Part shown: positions 25,630-34,930 of the stretch, one piece after another
Numbering within the stretch: the stretch's first letter is position 1
Layout of the letters: every line of letters starts with the position of its first letter
Source: Bradyrhizobium septentrionale
GTDB taxonomy: Bacteria > Pseudomonadota > Alphaproteobacteria > Rhizobiales > Xanthobacteraceae
Length of the DNA: 64,000 nt
Direction of reading: 5' to 3'
Assembly: GCF_011516645.4 (NCBI RefSeq)
Contig: NZ_CP088285.1
Coordinates: 6,652,501-6,716,500 of the forward strand
Translations under genes and position numbers: made by a program
Notes under the pieces: model-generated
The model's input: only the letters and a program-made list of their open reading frames with translations
Told to the model about the DNA's origin: nothing
Database searches by the model: none

Positions 25630-26655
25630 GTGAAGGCCGTCTATACCGAACTGCATCGCAGCCACGATCCGCAATTCTTCCTCGTGCGCGGTGTGGTCAC
25701 GCGCACCACGGAGCAGCCCGAGCGCGCCGATCGTTTGCTGGCAGGATTGAGGGCAGGCGAGCACACGCTGGTCGCGCCGACCGCATTCGGACAGGGGCCG
25801 CGCGCCCGTGTGCACAGCCCGGAATATTTGAGCTTCCTTGCCGAAGCCTGGGACGCCTGGTCGGCGCTCGGTGATTCCGGGCCGGAGATGATCGCGAACA
25901 TGCATCCGGTTCGTAACGCCGGTACCTATCCGACGCACATCGTCGGCAAGCTCGGCTGGCACACCATCGATACCTCATGCCCGATCGGGCCGGGCACCTG
26001 GGCCGCCGCATGCTCGGCAACCGACGTTGCGACGACCGCCGCGCAGATGGTGATGGACGGCGAGGATGCGGTGTACGCGCTATGCCGTCCGCCCGGCCAT
26101 CATGCCTATCGCGATCTCGCCAGCGGCTTCTGCTTTCTCAACAACAGCGCGATCGCAGCCGCGCATCTCCGCCTCAAGCACGAGCGCGTCGCGATCCTTG
26201 ATGTCGACGTGCATCACGGCAATGGCACGCAGGGCATCTTCTACGAACGGTCCGACGTGCTGACGGTTTCGATCCACGCCGATCCGACCTTCTTCAACCC
26301 GTTCGTCTGGGGCTACGCGCATGAGCGCGGCGCGGGATCTGGGCTTGGCGCCAATCTCAACGTTCCCCTGGCGATCGGCACCGGGGATGACGGTTACATC
26401 CAGGCGCTTGTCACTGCGGAAAAGATGATCCGCGCCTTCGAGCCGGGTGCGCTGGTTGTCGCGCTCGGCCTTGATGCGTCCGAGCACGACCCTCTCGCGG
26501 GTCTTGCCGTCACCACCGGCGGATTTGGACGCATCGGCAGCGCCATTGCACGGCTTGGACTTCCGACCGTGTTGGTGCAGGAGGGCGGATATCTGTCCGA
26601 CATTCTTGGGAAAAACCTGACGTCGGTTCTCGCCGGATTCGAGGCCGTTCGCTAG
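25630..26655 (+). CDS. Histone-deacetylase-family amidohydrolase (acetylpolyamine amidohydrolase-like)
   Basis: A 341-residue zinc hydrolase of the HDAC/AphA family. It shows the catalytic His pair (RPPGHHAYRDLASGFCFLNN), the zinc Asp/His motif DVDVHHGNGTQ, the second Asp in LGLDASEHDPLAG and the family end motif VQEGGYL. It would remove acetyl groups from acetylated amines such as acetylpolyamines in the cytoplasm. AGGAG six bases before the GTG supports the start. It follows the GntR gene and probably belongs to the same regulon, which fits a pathway for an amine. Confidence 0.88.
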   Translation: MKAVYTELHRSHDPQFFLVRGVVTRTTEQPERADRLLAGLRAGEHTLVAPTAFGQGPRARVHSPEYLSFLAEAWDAWSALGDSGPEMIANMHPVRNAGTYPTHIVGKLGWHTIDTSCPIGPGTWAAACSATDVATTAAQMVMDGEDAVYALCRPPGHHAYRDLASGFCFLNNSAIAAAHLRLKHERVAILDVDVHHGNGTQGIFYERSDVLTVSIHADPTFFNPFVWGYAHERGAGSGLGANLNVPLAIGTGDDGYIQALVTAEKMIRAFEPGALVVALGLDASEHDPLAGLAVTTGGFGRIGSAIARLGLPTVLVQEGGYLSDILGKNLTSVLAGFEAVR

Positions 26656-26694
26656 CTGGTCCAGCTCGTGCCGGCCGGTTATCCCACTCCGAGC

Positions 26695-27534
26695 TCAGCC
26701 CCTGTCGTTCGCAGCAAGCTTCGCGAATTGACGCCTCATCCGGTTGACCTTGGCAAGGTACGCCGCGACGAGGTGATCGCCGCAGTGTTCGCCGGCGGCC
26801 GGTTGGAAGCCGCGGCGCACGAAGGCCGGTCCGGGACCGGTGCCGCACAGATGGATGAGAGCGGCGAGGTCCTGCTTCTGTTGCGGATTCGCCGTGCTCT
26901 TCGGCGCTGCCGCGAGAACTCTGGCGACGCCGCGATCCAGGGATACCGCAGTGAGTTCCGTGGCATGGCTCGGTAGCGTGCGAACATACAGGCTGTTGAA
27001 CCAGCAGTCCGTCGCAACGACCGCGTGCTGGCGGATGCAATAGTTATTCGCTTCCGCGAACGTCGCGTCAATCATCTGATAAAGGCCGACGGCGCTCGAG
27101 GCGGGCTTGTAGATCGCGAGAGGATTCCAGCTCAGCCGCCAGCGCCAATAGGTGCGCGCCACCGGATTCCCGGAGCTCTCGGTCTGCGCCAGCGCCGCGA
27201 GCAGCTCAGGCGTGACAGTGTCGGTGGAGTAGGCGCGGAAATGTGCTCCATACTGCCGCCAGGTCTCCGTCGGCTCCTTGTCGAGCGCCGTGCCCACGAA
27301 GAAGAACAGCTCGGTCGGCTTGCGGACAACCTGAAAAACGACGTTAGCGAGCGGAAGGAGCACGACGATCGCTGCGCCGACGACCGCAATCCGCATCGCG
27401 ATCGGCATCGCGATCATTTTCGCCCATATCCTGCGCGCGCCGTGCCAGCCGCGAGCGAGCCGAATGGCCTTGGTCCAGCGTTGCCCAACGCGCCTCTTGC
27501 GAGCGGCGGGTCTGGTGGCGGGCAACGTGGACAC
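26695..27534 (-). CDS. Membrane-anchored lytic-transglycosylase-like protein
   Basis: About 279 residues: a basic N-terminus, one membrane segment (about residues 47-70) and a periplasmic domain with an SLT-like catalytic motif (LLAALAQTESSGNP, Glu about residue 119) followed by YQMIDATFAEANNYC. It may cleave or bind peptidoglycan. The open frame continues to an ATG at 27756, but those 74 extra residues look non-coding. The GTG at 27534 is my choice, and no start has a strong ribosome site. It stands alone, converging on the amidohydrolase gene. Confidence 0.65.
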   Translation of the reverse strand: MSTLPATRPAARKRRVGQRWTKAIRLARGWHGARRIWAKMIAMPIAMRIAVVGAAIVVLLPLANVVFQVVRKPTELFFFVGTALDKEPTETWRQYGAHFRAYSTDTVTPELLAALAQTESSGNPVARTYWRWRLSWNPLAIYKPASSAVGLYQMIDATFAEANNYCIRQHAVVATDCWFNSLYVRTLPSHATELTAVSLDRGVARVLAAAPKSTANPQQKQDLAALIHLCGTGPGPAFVRRGFQPAAGEHCGDHLVAAYLAKVNRMRRQFAKLAANDRG

Positions 27535-28182
27535 GGAGATCGTCAGCCTGTGAGGAATCTGATGCGGCAGAAGCCGCGACGGTTGCGTGCGATGAAGCCT
27601 GTCTCGAATTCGCCTCGCTGCGGCTCCTCTGCCGCGAGGCGGATCTGACACGCGGACCACATTAGAGCCGAAAGATTTCCAGTGTCCTGACGAACCGGCC
27701 AGGCGAGCGAGTTCCAACACGTGCCGGCGTCGTGCATCGGTCTTTGCCGGAGCCATCGTTCCATTGAACGTTCAGTAAAGAGATTTGCTAAACATCGGGA
27801 ACAGTCTGGCTTCCGGCGCTCCCTCGATCTAGCCGGTGCGAAAACGTCCAAGCGTACCAGACCGATGATCACGGACGGCTAGCATACAAGCCGTTTTTGC
27901 TGCATCGCGGTACTGCATCGGCAGGCGCGCAATTCCCTTTGGGCTCGCGCGAAACCCGCTTGACGGCCGTCGAAATTTAGTAATACGTTTAGTTACTAAG
28001 AAAAACTAAACATCGCGCATCGAGCTGATGTGTGGGAGGAGCCCGCCCGTCCGAACAAGGTTTCGGATGGATCTGTCTCGTTCTTCACCCATCGCTCCTC
28101 AACTCGGCTTCAGGTTCTTTGCGTCGCTCCGGCAGGGGGCGCGCAGCGTGGGTTAGATGCATCAACGAGAGAGGAAACGGAC
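27535..28182. other. Intergenic region with an AT-rich promoter area
   Basis: About 650 bases without a convincing gene. The left half is the possible N-terminal extension of the transglycosylase-like frame. Around 27970-28012 the sequence turns AT-rich and carries an inverted repeat, probably the promoter/operator of the sugar transporter operon. From 28013 to 28170 I see only the leader of that operon; the ribosome site GAGGAAACGG is at 28171-28180. Confidence 0.5.
27977..27999 (+). promoter_or_regulatory. Inverted repeat operator candidate before the sugar ABC operon
   Basis: TTAGTAA (27977-27983) and TTACTAA (27993-27999) form an inverted repeat with a 9-base spacer that itself contains TTTAG. 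A further ACTAAAC follows at 28005-28011. It is about 180 bases before the binding-protein start. The regulator is unknown; the SorC protein encoded at 41402 is one candidate. Confidence 0.5.
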
Positions 28183-29541
28183 ATGCGAAGCTTCAAATGG
28201 CTAGGTAGCTCTGCGGCGACGGCGGTCCTCGGGGCTGCGCTGCTCGGGGCATTCGGTGGGGGCGAGGCTGCAGCGCAAGGCAAGCAGCTTACGCTGTGCT
28301 GGGCGGCGTGGGATCCCGCCAATGCGCTGGTCGAACTCGGCAAGGACTTCACCAAGCAATCCGGCATCGAGATGAAATACGAGTTCGTCCCCTGGACGAG
28401 CTATGCGGATCGCTTCCTCAACGAGCTGAACTCCCATGGCAAGCTCTGCGACCTGATCATCGGCGACAGCCAGTGGATCGGCGGCGCCGCCGAGAACAAG
28501 TGGTACGTCAAGCTCAACGATTTCTTCGCCAAAGAGAAGATCTCGATGGACGATTTCGTCCCGGCGACCGTCGTCGGCTACTCGCAATGGCCGAAGAATA
28601 CGCCGAACTACTGGGCGCTGCCGGCAATGGCCGACGCGGTGGGTTGGACCTATCGCAAGGACTGGTTCTCGCGTCCCGAGATTCAATCGGCGTTCAAGGC
28701 CAAGTACGGCCGCGATCTGGCGCCGCCGAAGACCTATGACGAGCTGAAGCAAATTGCGGAGTTCTTCCAGGGCCGCGAGATCGACGGCAAGAAGGTCTAT
28801 GGCGCCTACATCTTCACCGAGCGCGGCTCGGAAGGCATCACGATGGGCGTGACCAACGTGCTCTACAATTACGGCTTCGGCTACGACAATCCGAAGAAGC
28901 CGTACCAGATGCAGGGCATCGTCAATTCAGCCGATGCCGCCAAGGGGCTCGAATTCTACAAGGAGCTCTACAAGTGCTGCACAGCGCCGGGCATGACCAA
29001 CGCCTACATGCAGGAAGGGCTTGATGCATTCAAGTCCGGCCAGGTGGCGATGCAGATGAACTGGTTCGCCTTCTTCCCCGGCCTCTACAAGGATCCGAAT
29101 GTCGGCGGCGACAAGATCGGCTTCTTCGTCAATCCGGCCGGCCCGAAGGGGCATTTCACCCAGCTAGGCGGGCAGGGCATCTCGGTGGTTGCGACCTCGG
29201 ACCGCAAGGACGACGCGCTCGCCTATATCAAGTGGTTCGCGCAGCCGGCCGTGCAGCAGAAATGGTGGCAGATCGGCGGCTACTCGGCGCTGAAGGCGGT
29301 GGTCGATGCGCCCGACTTCCCGAAGAGCGCGGCGTTCGCGCCGCAATTCCTGGAGTCGATGGGCATCGTCAAGGACTTCTGGGCCGAGCCGTCCTACGCG
29401 CAGCTGCTGCTCGACATGCAGAAGCGGGTGCATGACTACGTCGTCGCCGACAAGGGCACGTCGCAGCAGGCGCTCGATCTCCTGGTCAAGGACTGGACCA
29501 AGGTGTTCAAGGAGCAGGGCAAGGAAGTCGCCTCGCAATAG
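28183..29541 (+). CDS. CUT1-type sugar/polyol ABC transporter substrate-binding protein
   Basis: A 452-residue periplasmic binding protein (SBP_bac_1 family). The signal peptide is residues 1 to about 31 (ending EAAAQ). The mature part shows the family features LIIGDSQWIGG, YWALPAMADAVGWTYRKDWF, FKSGQVAMQMNWFAFFPG and GGQGISV. GAGGAAACGG directly upstream sets the ATG at 28183; the open frame back to 28030 is leader. It starts an operon of two permeases, a small membrane protein and two ATPases, followed by the dihydroxyacetone-kinase system, so the ligand may be a small polyol or ketose. Confidence 0.9.
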   Translation: MRSFKWLGSSAATAVLGAALLGAFGGGEAAAQGKQLTLCWAAWDPANALVELGKDFTKQSGIEMKYEFVPWTSYADRFLNELNSHGKLCDLIIGDSQWIGGAAENKWYVKLNDFFAKEKISMDDFVPATVVGYSQWPKNTPNYWALPAMADAVGWTYRKDWFSRPEIQSAFKAKYGRDLAPPKTYDELKQIAEFFQGREIDGKKVYGAYIFTERGSEGITMGVTNVLYNYGFGYDNPKKPYQMQGIVNSADAAKGLEFYKELYKCCTAPGMTNAYMQEGLDAFKSGQVAMQMNWFAFFPGLYKDPNVGGDKIGFFVNPAGPKGHFTQLGGQGISVVATSDRKDDALAYIKWFAQPAVQQKWWQIGGYSALKAVVDAPDFPKSAAFAPQFLESMGIVKDFWAEPSYAQLLLDMQKRVHDYVVADKGTSQQALDLLVKDWTKVFKEQGKEVASQ

Positions 29542-29614
29542 GCTCGCGACCACGCGACTTTACCGAACTGGCTTCCCCGGGGCGCCGCCTCGGGGAGGCC
29601 GAACCAGCCAACCG

Positions 29615-30589
29615 ATGGGACAGATGACCACGATCCTGCAACCCGATCATGCTATGATCCCGGGCGTGAACGAGCCCGCCAAATCCCGCGCCGCGCGGCG
29701 TGTCCGCGGCCTGTCGGACCGCACCATTGCGTGGCTGTTCGTTGCGCCGACGATCACGCTGCTGCTCGCGATCAACATCTTTCCGCTGATCTGGATGATC
29801 CGGCTGTCCTTCACGAGCCTCAACCTCAGCATGTCCTATCTGCCGCTGCGGTTCGTCGGCCTAGACAATTTCAGGGATATCCTCACCGACGAGGATGTCT
29901 GGTTCCGGCTGCAGACCACGGCGCAGTTCGTGATCTCGTCGGTGGCGCTGCAGGTGGTGGTCGGATTTGGCCTTGCACTGCTGATCAACCGCCAATTCCG
30001 CGGCCACAGCTTCTGGACCACGATCATCCTGCTGCCGATGATGCTGTCGCCGGCGGTGGTCGGCAACTTCTGGACGCTGCTGCTGCAGCCGCAGATCGGG
30101 CCATTCAACTATCTGATCAGCCTGTTCACCGGGGTGCCGCCGAGCTCGTTCAGCATGACCGGGCAGGTCTCGCTCGCACCGTGGACCATCGTGCTGGTCG
30201 ACACCTGGATGTGGGCGCCTTACGTGATGTTGATCTGCCTCGCCGGGCTGCGCTCGATTCCCGATTACATCTATGAGGCCGCCGAAGTCGATCGTGCCTC
30301 GCCCTGGCGGCAGTTCTGGTCGATCACGCTGCCGATGACGGTGCCGTTCCTGATGCTTGCGGTGCTGTTCCGTGCGATCGAGAACTTCAAGATGTTCGAC
30401 ATGGTCAATCTCCTGACCTCGGGAGGGCCTGGATCGACCACCGAACTGGTGTCGATCACGCTGAAGCGCGCGGCGTTCGAGAAGTGGCGCACCGGCTATT
30501 CCTCCGCGCTCGCCATCATCCTGTTCGTGACCGTGTTCGGTGCCGCCAACATCTACGTCAAAGCGCTCAATAAGGTGAAGCAACGATGA
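29615..30589 (+). CDS. Sugar/polyol ABC transporter permease (MalF/UgpA-type)
   Basis: A 324-residue permease with six membrane segments after a 40-residue cytoplasmic N-terminus. The EAA motif appears as YEAAEVDRASPWRQFWSITLPM. ATG 29615 is taken; ATG 29624 is an alternative. The stop overlaps the second permease start (ATGA). It forms half of the heterodimeric channel. Confidence 0.9.
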   Translation: MGQMTTILQPDHAMIPGVNEPAKSRAARRVRGLSDRTIAWLFVAPTITLLLAINIFPLIWMIRLSFTSLNLSMSYLPLRFVGLDNFRDILTDEDVWFRLQTTAQFVISSVALQVVVGFGLALLINRQFRGHSFWTTIILLPMMLSPAVVGNFWTLLLQPQIGPFNYLISLFTGVPPSSFSMTGQVSLAPWTIVLVDTWMWAPYVMLICLAGLRSIPDYIYEAAEVDRASPWRQFWSITLPMTVPFLMLAVLFRAIENFKMFDMVNLLTSGGPGSTTELVSITLKRAAFEKWRTGYSSALAIILFVTVFGAANIYVKALNKVKQR

Positions 30590-31548
30590 CCGCTGCTGTT
30601 GCCAAATCCACCGCACATTCGATCGTCGAGGCCTCGCCGCGCACCAAGGCGTTCGCCGGCACCCTCGTCATCCTCTATGCGTTGATCACGATCCTGCCGC
30701 TGCTCTGGATCGTCGCCACCGCCTTCAAGTCGCAAAGCGATGCCATCGCCTATCCGCCCAAGGTGATCTTCGAGCCGACCCTCGAAGGCTATGTCAACCT
30801 GTTCACGGTGCGCACCCGCCAGACACCCGATTTCATCGCCAAGTTGCCGGCGCCGGAGACCTGGTATGACAAGCTCGTGCGCAAGCATGACATGGTGATT
30901 GCCGGGCCGTCCAAGGTCGTGCCGCGCTTCGTCAATTCGCTGATCATCGGCTTCGGGTCGACCTTCCTCGCCGTCTTCCTCGGCACGCTCGCGGCCTACG
31001 CGTTCTCGCGCTTCCGGATTCCGCTGGCCGACGATCTCTTGTTCTTCATCCTGTCGACGCGGATGATGCCGCCGGTCGCGGTCGCGATCCCGATCTATTT
31101 GATGTACCGGCAGCTCAATCTGACCGACACCAGGCTCGGCATGATCCTGCTCTACACCGCCGTGAATGTCTCGCTCGCGGTCTGGCTGCTCAAGGGCTTC
31201 ATCGACGAGATCCCGCGGGAGTACGAGGAGGCTGCGCTCGTCGACGGCTATACGCGGCTGCAGGCGCTGCGCAAGGTGGTGCTGCCGCAGGCCGTCACCG
31301 GAATTGCGGCGACCGCGATCTTCTGCCTGATCTTCTCCTGGAACGAGTACGCCTTCGCGGTTCTGCTGACCAGCGGCGAGGCGCAGACCATGCCGCCCTT
31401 CATCCCCTTCATCATCGGTGAGGGCGGGCAGGACTGGCCGGCGGTTGCCGCCGCGACCACGCTGTTCGTCGTCCCGATCGTCATGTTCACCGTGTTGTTG
31501 CGCAAGCATCTGCTGCGCGGCATCACCTTCGGAGCGGTGCGCAAATGA
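30586..31548 (+). CDS. Sugar/polyol ABC transporter permease (MalG/UgpE-type)
   Basis: A 320-residue permease. The coupling loop is YEEAALVDGYTRLQALRKVVLPQ. A periplasmic insertion of about 40 residues between the first two membrane segments (PDFIAKLPAPETWYDKL) is longer than in MalG. Both ends overlap neighbouring genes by ATGA, indicating tight translational coupling. Confidence 0.9.
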   Translation: MTAAVAKSTAHSIVEASPRTKAFAGTLVILYALITILPLLWIVATAFKSQSDAIAYPPKVIFEPTLEGYVNLFTVRTRQTPDFIAKLPAPETWYDKLVRKHDMVIAGPSKVVPRFVNSLIIGFGSTFLAVFLGTLAAYAFSRFRIPLADDLLFFILSTRMMPPVAVAIPIYLMYRQLNLTDTRLGMILLYTAVNVSLAVWLLKGFIDEIPREYEEAALVDGYTRLQALRKVVLPQAVTGIAATAIFCLIFSWNEYAFAVLLTSGEAQTMPPFIPFIIGEGGQDWPAVAAATTLFVVPIVMFTVLLRKHLLRGITFGAVRK

Positions 31549-31754
31549 GCGGTTCTGCGGTTACCCAGGGAGGCAAAGGGGCACTCCATCGCTTTTTCCA
31601 GCGGAGCCGCTGGGAGACCGTTGCGATGACCCTGATCGGGGGCGGCATCTTCATGCTGGTGCAGCCCTGGTCGATCGATCTGTACAGTTATTCTTTCGTG
31701 ACGATTCTCGCCGGCACGGTCGGCTACGTCATCGTCAGCCATTTTCCGGAATAG
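31545..31754 (+). CDS. Small two-segment membrane protein of the ABC operon
   Basis: A 69-residue protein with a basic N-terminus and two hydrophobic stretches (MTLIGGGIFMLVQPW and FVTILAGTVGYVIVS). The ATG overlaps the permease stop (ATGA), and the ATPase gene follows 4 bases after its stop, so it is a genuine member of this operon. I do not recognise a named family; it occupies the place of GlpU (DUF2160) in rhizobial glycerol transporters but does not look like it. A role as a small transporter subunit is inference. Confidence 0.75.
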   Translation: MSGSAVTQGGKGALHRFFQRSRWETVAMTLIGGGIFMLVQPWSIDLYSYSFVTILAGTVGYVIVSHFPE

Positions 31755-31758
31755 GGCC

Positions 31759-32856
31759 ATGGCACAGATCCGCATCGAGAACCTGCGCAAATCGTTCGAT
31801 CAGTTCACGGCGGTGGAAGGCTCGACCTTCACCATCGACGACGGCACCTTCTTCGCACTGCTCGGCCCCTCCGGCTGCGGCAAGACCACCACGTTGCGCA
31901 TGATCGCCGGCCTCGAGCTGCCGACCGAGGGCAAGATCCTGCTCGACGGCGAGGACGTCACCTTCCACCGCGCCGCCGCCCGCGACATCGCCTTCGTGTT
32001 CCAGCTGTTTGCGCTCTATCCGCACATGAATGTCGGGCAGAACATCGGCTTTCCACTGAAGTGCCAGGGCATGGCGAGGCACGAGATTCGCGAACGGGTG
32101 CAGGAGACCGCGCGGATGCTGCGGATCGAGCATCTGCTGTCGAGCAAGACATCAAAGCTCTCGGGTGGCGACCGCCAGCGCGTCGCGCTCGGGCGCGCCA
32201 TGGTGCGTCGCCCGAAGGCCTTCCTGATGGACGAGCCGCTGGGTGCGCTCGACGCCGAGTTCCGCCATCTGATGTGCGGCGAGCTACGCGACCTGCACGA
32301 TCGCATCAAGGCGACCACGGTCTATGTCACCCATGACCAGCTCGAAGCGATGTCGATGGCCGACCAGATTGCGATCATGAACAAGGGGCGTGTCGAGCAG
32401 ATCGGCACGCCGCAGGAGGTCTATGACCGGCCCGCCAGCATGTTCGTCGCGGACTTCATCGGCTCGCCGCCGATGAACTTCCTGCGCTTCGACGGCGGCC
32501 TGCGATCCGGTGACCGGGCGATCGATTTCCACGACACCAGGCTCGCGGTGCCCGAGATCCGCGAGGACCGCGCGAGCGCGCCGCTGGCGCTCGGGGTTCG
32601 TCCGGAGCATATCCGCTTCGCCGACGCCGGACCCGTTCGCGGCGAGGTGTTCGGCGCGGAATATCTCGGCACCACGCAGATCGTCACTGTCGACACGGCG
32701 TATGGGCGGGTCGCGGCGCGGCTGCCGTCCAGCGCCTCGGTGCGGATCGGCGAGACCATCGGCCTCGAATTCAACTCCGAGCGGCTCGCGCTGTTCGATA
32801 TCGGCAGCGGCCTTGCGATCAGGACCGCCAGCGAGGAGGGCGTGCGCCATGGCTGA
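31759..32856 (+). CDS. Sugar/polyol ABC transporter ATP-binding protein
   Basis: A 365-residue CUT1 ATPase: Walker A GPSGCGKTT, signature LSGGDRQRV (Asp where Gln is usual), Walker B FLMDEP, H-loop YVTHDQ, and the C-terminal regulatory domain (LGVRPEHI). It pairs with the next ATPase, whose start lies 8 bases inside this gene. The catalytic Glu and His are present in both, unlike the pair at 2-1804. Confidence 0.92.
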   Translation: MAQIRIENLRKSFDQFTAVEGSTFTIDDGTFFALLGPSGCGKTTTLRMIAGLELPTEGKILLDGEDVTFHRAAARDIAFVFQLFALYPHMNVGQNIGFPLKCQGMARHEIRERVQETARMLRIEHLLSSKTSKLSGGDRQRVALGRAMVRRPKAFLMDEPLGALDAEFRHLMCGELRDLHDRIKATTVYVTHDQLEAMSMADQIAIMNKGRVEQIGTPQEVYDRPASMFVADFIGSPPMNFLRFDGGLRSGDRAIDFHDTRLAVPEIREDRASAPLALGVRPEHIRFADAGPVRGEVFGAEYLGTTQIVTVDTAYGRVAARLPSSASVRIGETIGLEFNSERLALFDIGSGLAIRTASEEGVRHG

Positions 32857-33874
32857 CGTCAGCTTGCGCAACATCAGCAAGCGCTTCGGCGCGGTGGAGG
32901 CGGTGCGCGACCTCTCGCTGACGGTGGGCGACGGCGAATTCCTCGTCCTGCTCGGGCCGAGCGGCGCCGGCAAGACCACGACGCTGCGGCTGATCACGGG
33001 GCTCGAGAGTCCCGACGCCGGCTCGGTCATGATCGACGGGCGCGACGTGACGCATGATCCGCCGGGTGCGCGGGACATCGCGTTCGTGTTCCAGCAATAT
33101 TCGCTGTATCCGCATTTGTCGGTCTATGACAATTTGGCGTTCCCGCTGCGCTCTCCTGCGCGGCGCGTGCCGGAGCCGTTGATCCGCAAGCGCGTCGAGC
33201 AGACCGCGGAGCTCTTGCATATCGCCAGCAAGCTGAACAATCGCGCCACCCGCCTGTCCGGCGGCGAGATGCAGCGGGTCGCGATCGGCCGCGCGCTGGT
33301 GCGCGATCCCTCGATCTATCTGATGGACGAGCCGCTGTCGTCGCTGGATGCAAAGCTTCGCGCCGAGCTTCGGCTCGAGCTGAAGCGGATCCAGCTCGAA
33401 CTCGGCGCCACCATCCTGTACGTGACCCACGACCAGGTCGAAGCCATGACGATGGCATCAAGGATCGGCGTGATCAAGGATGGCCGATTGCTTCAGCTTG
33501 GCACGCCGAGGGAGATCTACGAAAATCCCTCCTCGAGCTACGTCGCTTCTCGGCTCGGGACGCCGCAGATCAATTTCTTGCCCGCGCGGCTGCTGTCCGA
33601 TGTGGCGATGCCGCCGGAAACCGAGACGGTCGGCATCCGCACCGAGCACCTGCAGATCGCCACGCGCAATGGCGGGCAGATGATCGGGCGGGTGCATCGG
33701 GTCGAGCACCTCGGCGAGCAGAATCACGTTCACCTGGACTATAAGGGCGAAACGCTGGTGACGCTGGCGGATCCGCATCAGCCGCTGCGGGCCGGTCAGG
33801 AGGTCGAATTGCAACTGGTGCGTCCGCTGTGTTTCGACCGTGCCGGGCAGCGCGTCGGCGCGATGGTTCAATAG
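32849..33874 (+). CDS. Sugar/polyol ABC transporter ATP-binding protein
   Basis: A 341-residue CUT1 ATPase with intact motifs: Walker A GPSGAGKTT, Q-loop FVFQQYSLYP, signature LSGGEMQRV, Walker B YLMDEP and H-loop YVTHDQ. GAGGAGGG upstream supports the ATG at 32849; the open frame back to 32510 lies inside the first ATPase. The DhaL gene follows 21 bases after it, which suggests that transport and phosphorylation are expressed together. Confidence 0.92.
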   Translation: MADVSLRNISKRFGAVEAVRDLSLTVGDGEFLVLLGPSGAGKTTTLRLITGLESPDAGSVMIDGRDVTHDPPGARDIAFVFQQYSLYPHLSVYDNLAFPLRSPARRVPEPLIRKRVEQTAELLHIASKLNNRATRLSGGEMQRVAIGRALVRDPSIYLMDEPLSSLDAKLRAELRLELKRIQLELGATILYVTHDQVEAMTMASRIGVIKDGRLLQLGTPREIYENPSSSYVASRLGTPQINFLPARLLSDVAMPPETETVGIRTEHLQIATRNGGQMIGRVHRVEHLGEQNHVHLDYKGETLVTLADPHQPLRAGQEVELQLVRPLCFDRAGQRVGAMVQ

Positions 33875-33895
33875 AGGCGTAAGAGGTTCAGATCA

Positions 33896-34519
33896 ATGTC
33901 GGTGCAGTCAGAGACGTTCAAGTCGCTGCTCAAGGCCGCCGCCGAGCAAGTCATCGCCAGCGCGCCGGAGCTCACGAGCCTGGACCAGGCGATCGGTGAC
34001 GGCGACCACGGGACCAACATGAAGCGCGGCTTCGAAGCCGTGCTCGGCAAGCTCGATGCCATCTCGGCGCAGCCGCTCGACGAGGCGTTCAAGACGATCG
34101 GCAAGACCCTGGTCATGACGGTCGGCGGCGCCTCCGGCCCGCTCTACGGCAGCTTCTTTCTTGCCGCGGGAGAGGCGTTGTCGCACGACAAGCACCTGCC
34201 TGACGATCTCGCCGACGTGTTCGGCAGCGGCGTGAACGCGGTGAGCGCGCGCGGCCGCTCGCAGGCCGGCGAGAAGACGATGCTCGATGTGCTCGTTCCG
34301 GTGCTGGAGACGCTGAAAACAGGCGCCGGCCAGCCCGATCTGATCGCGCGGGTGCGCAGCACCGCGGCTGAAGCGGTCGAGCGGACGGCGCCGATGCAAG
34401 CCACCAAGGGGCGGGCGTCGTTCCTCGGCGCGCGCAGCGTCGGCCATGTCGATCCCGGGGCGCGGTCGAGCTGTTTGCTGCTGCACGCTGTGTGCTCCAG
34501 CCTGGAGGCGCGGCAATGA
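33896..34519 (+). CDS. dhaL: Dihydroxyacetone kinase subunit DhaL
   Basis: A 207-residue ADP-binding subunit of the PEP-dependent dihydroxyacetone kinase. The Asp cluster that binds Mg-ADP is D30, D35 and D37 (LDQAIGDGDHG), followed by GGASGPLYG and the C-terminal KGRASFLGARSVGHVDPGA. It passes phosphate from DhaM to the ketose held on DhaK. The stop overlaps the DhaM start (ATGA). In this operon the real substrate may be dihydroxyacetone or an erythrulose-like ketose; the sequence does not decide. Confidence 0.92.
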   Translation: MSVQSETFKSLLKAAAEQVIASAPELTSLDQAIGDGDHGTNMKRGFEAVLGKLDAISAQPLDEAFKTIGKTLVMTVGGASGPLYGSFFLAAGEALSHDKHLPDDLADVFGSGVNAVSARGRSQAGEKTMLDVLVPVLETLKTGAGQPDLIARVRSTAAEAVERTAPMQATKGRASFLGARSVGHVDPGARSSCLLLHAVCSSLEARQ

Positions 34520-34908
34520 CCGACACCGTGGGGATCGTGATCGTCTCCCATTCCCTGGATATCGCCAAGGGAACCGCCGACATGGTGCGGCAGATGGTCG
34601 GCAGCGAGGTCAAGGTCGCCTTCTGCGGCGGCAATCCCGACGGTGGTCTCGGCACCAGCGTGCCGCTGATCATCGACGCCATCAACGACGCCTGGTCGTC
34701 GAAGGGCGTTGCCGTGCTGGTTGACCTCGGCGGCGCCGAGACCAACAGCGAAATGGCGGTCGAGATGCTGGAGCCGGCGCGGCGTGATCTCGTTGTCGTC
34801 TGCAACGCGCCGATCGTCGAGGGCGCCGTTATGGCGGCGACGGAAGCTGCGGGCGGCAGCTCGCTGGCCCAGGTCAAGGCCGTGGCCGAGGAACTCTCTG
34901 CCGACTGA
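34516..34908 (+). CDS. dhaM: Dihydroxyacetone kinase phosphotransfer subunit DhaM (EIIA-Man-like)
   Basis: A 130-residue EIIA-mannose-type domain with the active His at H12 (IVIVSHSLDIAKG) and the family motifs GTS and VDLGGAETN. It takes phosphate from HPr and passes it to DhaL-bound ADP. In many proteobacteria DhaM is fused to HPr and EI; here all three are separate genes in a row. The ATG at 34516 overlaps the DhaL stop. Confidence 0.9.
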   Translation: MTDTVGIVIVSHSLDIAKGTADMVRQMVGSEVKVAFCGGNPDGGLGTSVPLIIDAINDAWSSKGVAVLVDLGGAETNSEMAVEMLEPARRDLVVVCNAPIVEGAVMAATEAAGGSSLAQVKAVAEELSAD

Positions 34909-34930
34909 GGCGTCGGCGAAGCGATGATGG

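Noticed and set aside
31545..31754. Naming the small membrane protein GlpU (DUF2160)
   Set aside because: The position is similar but the sequence does not match what I know of DUF2160.
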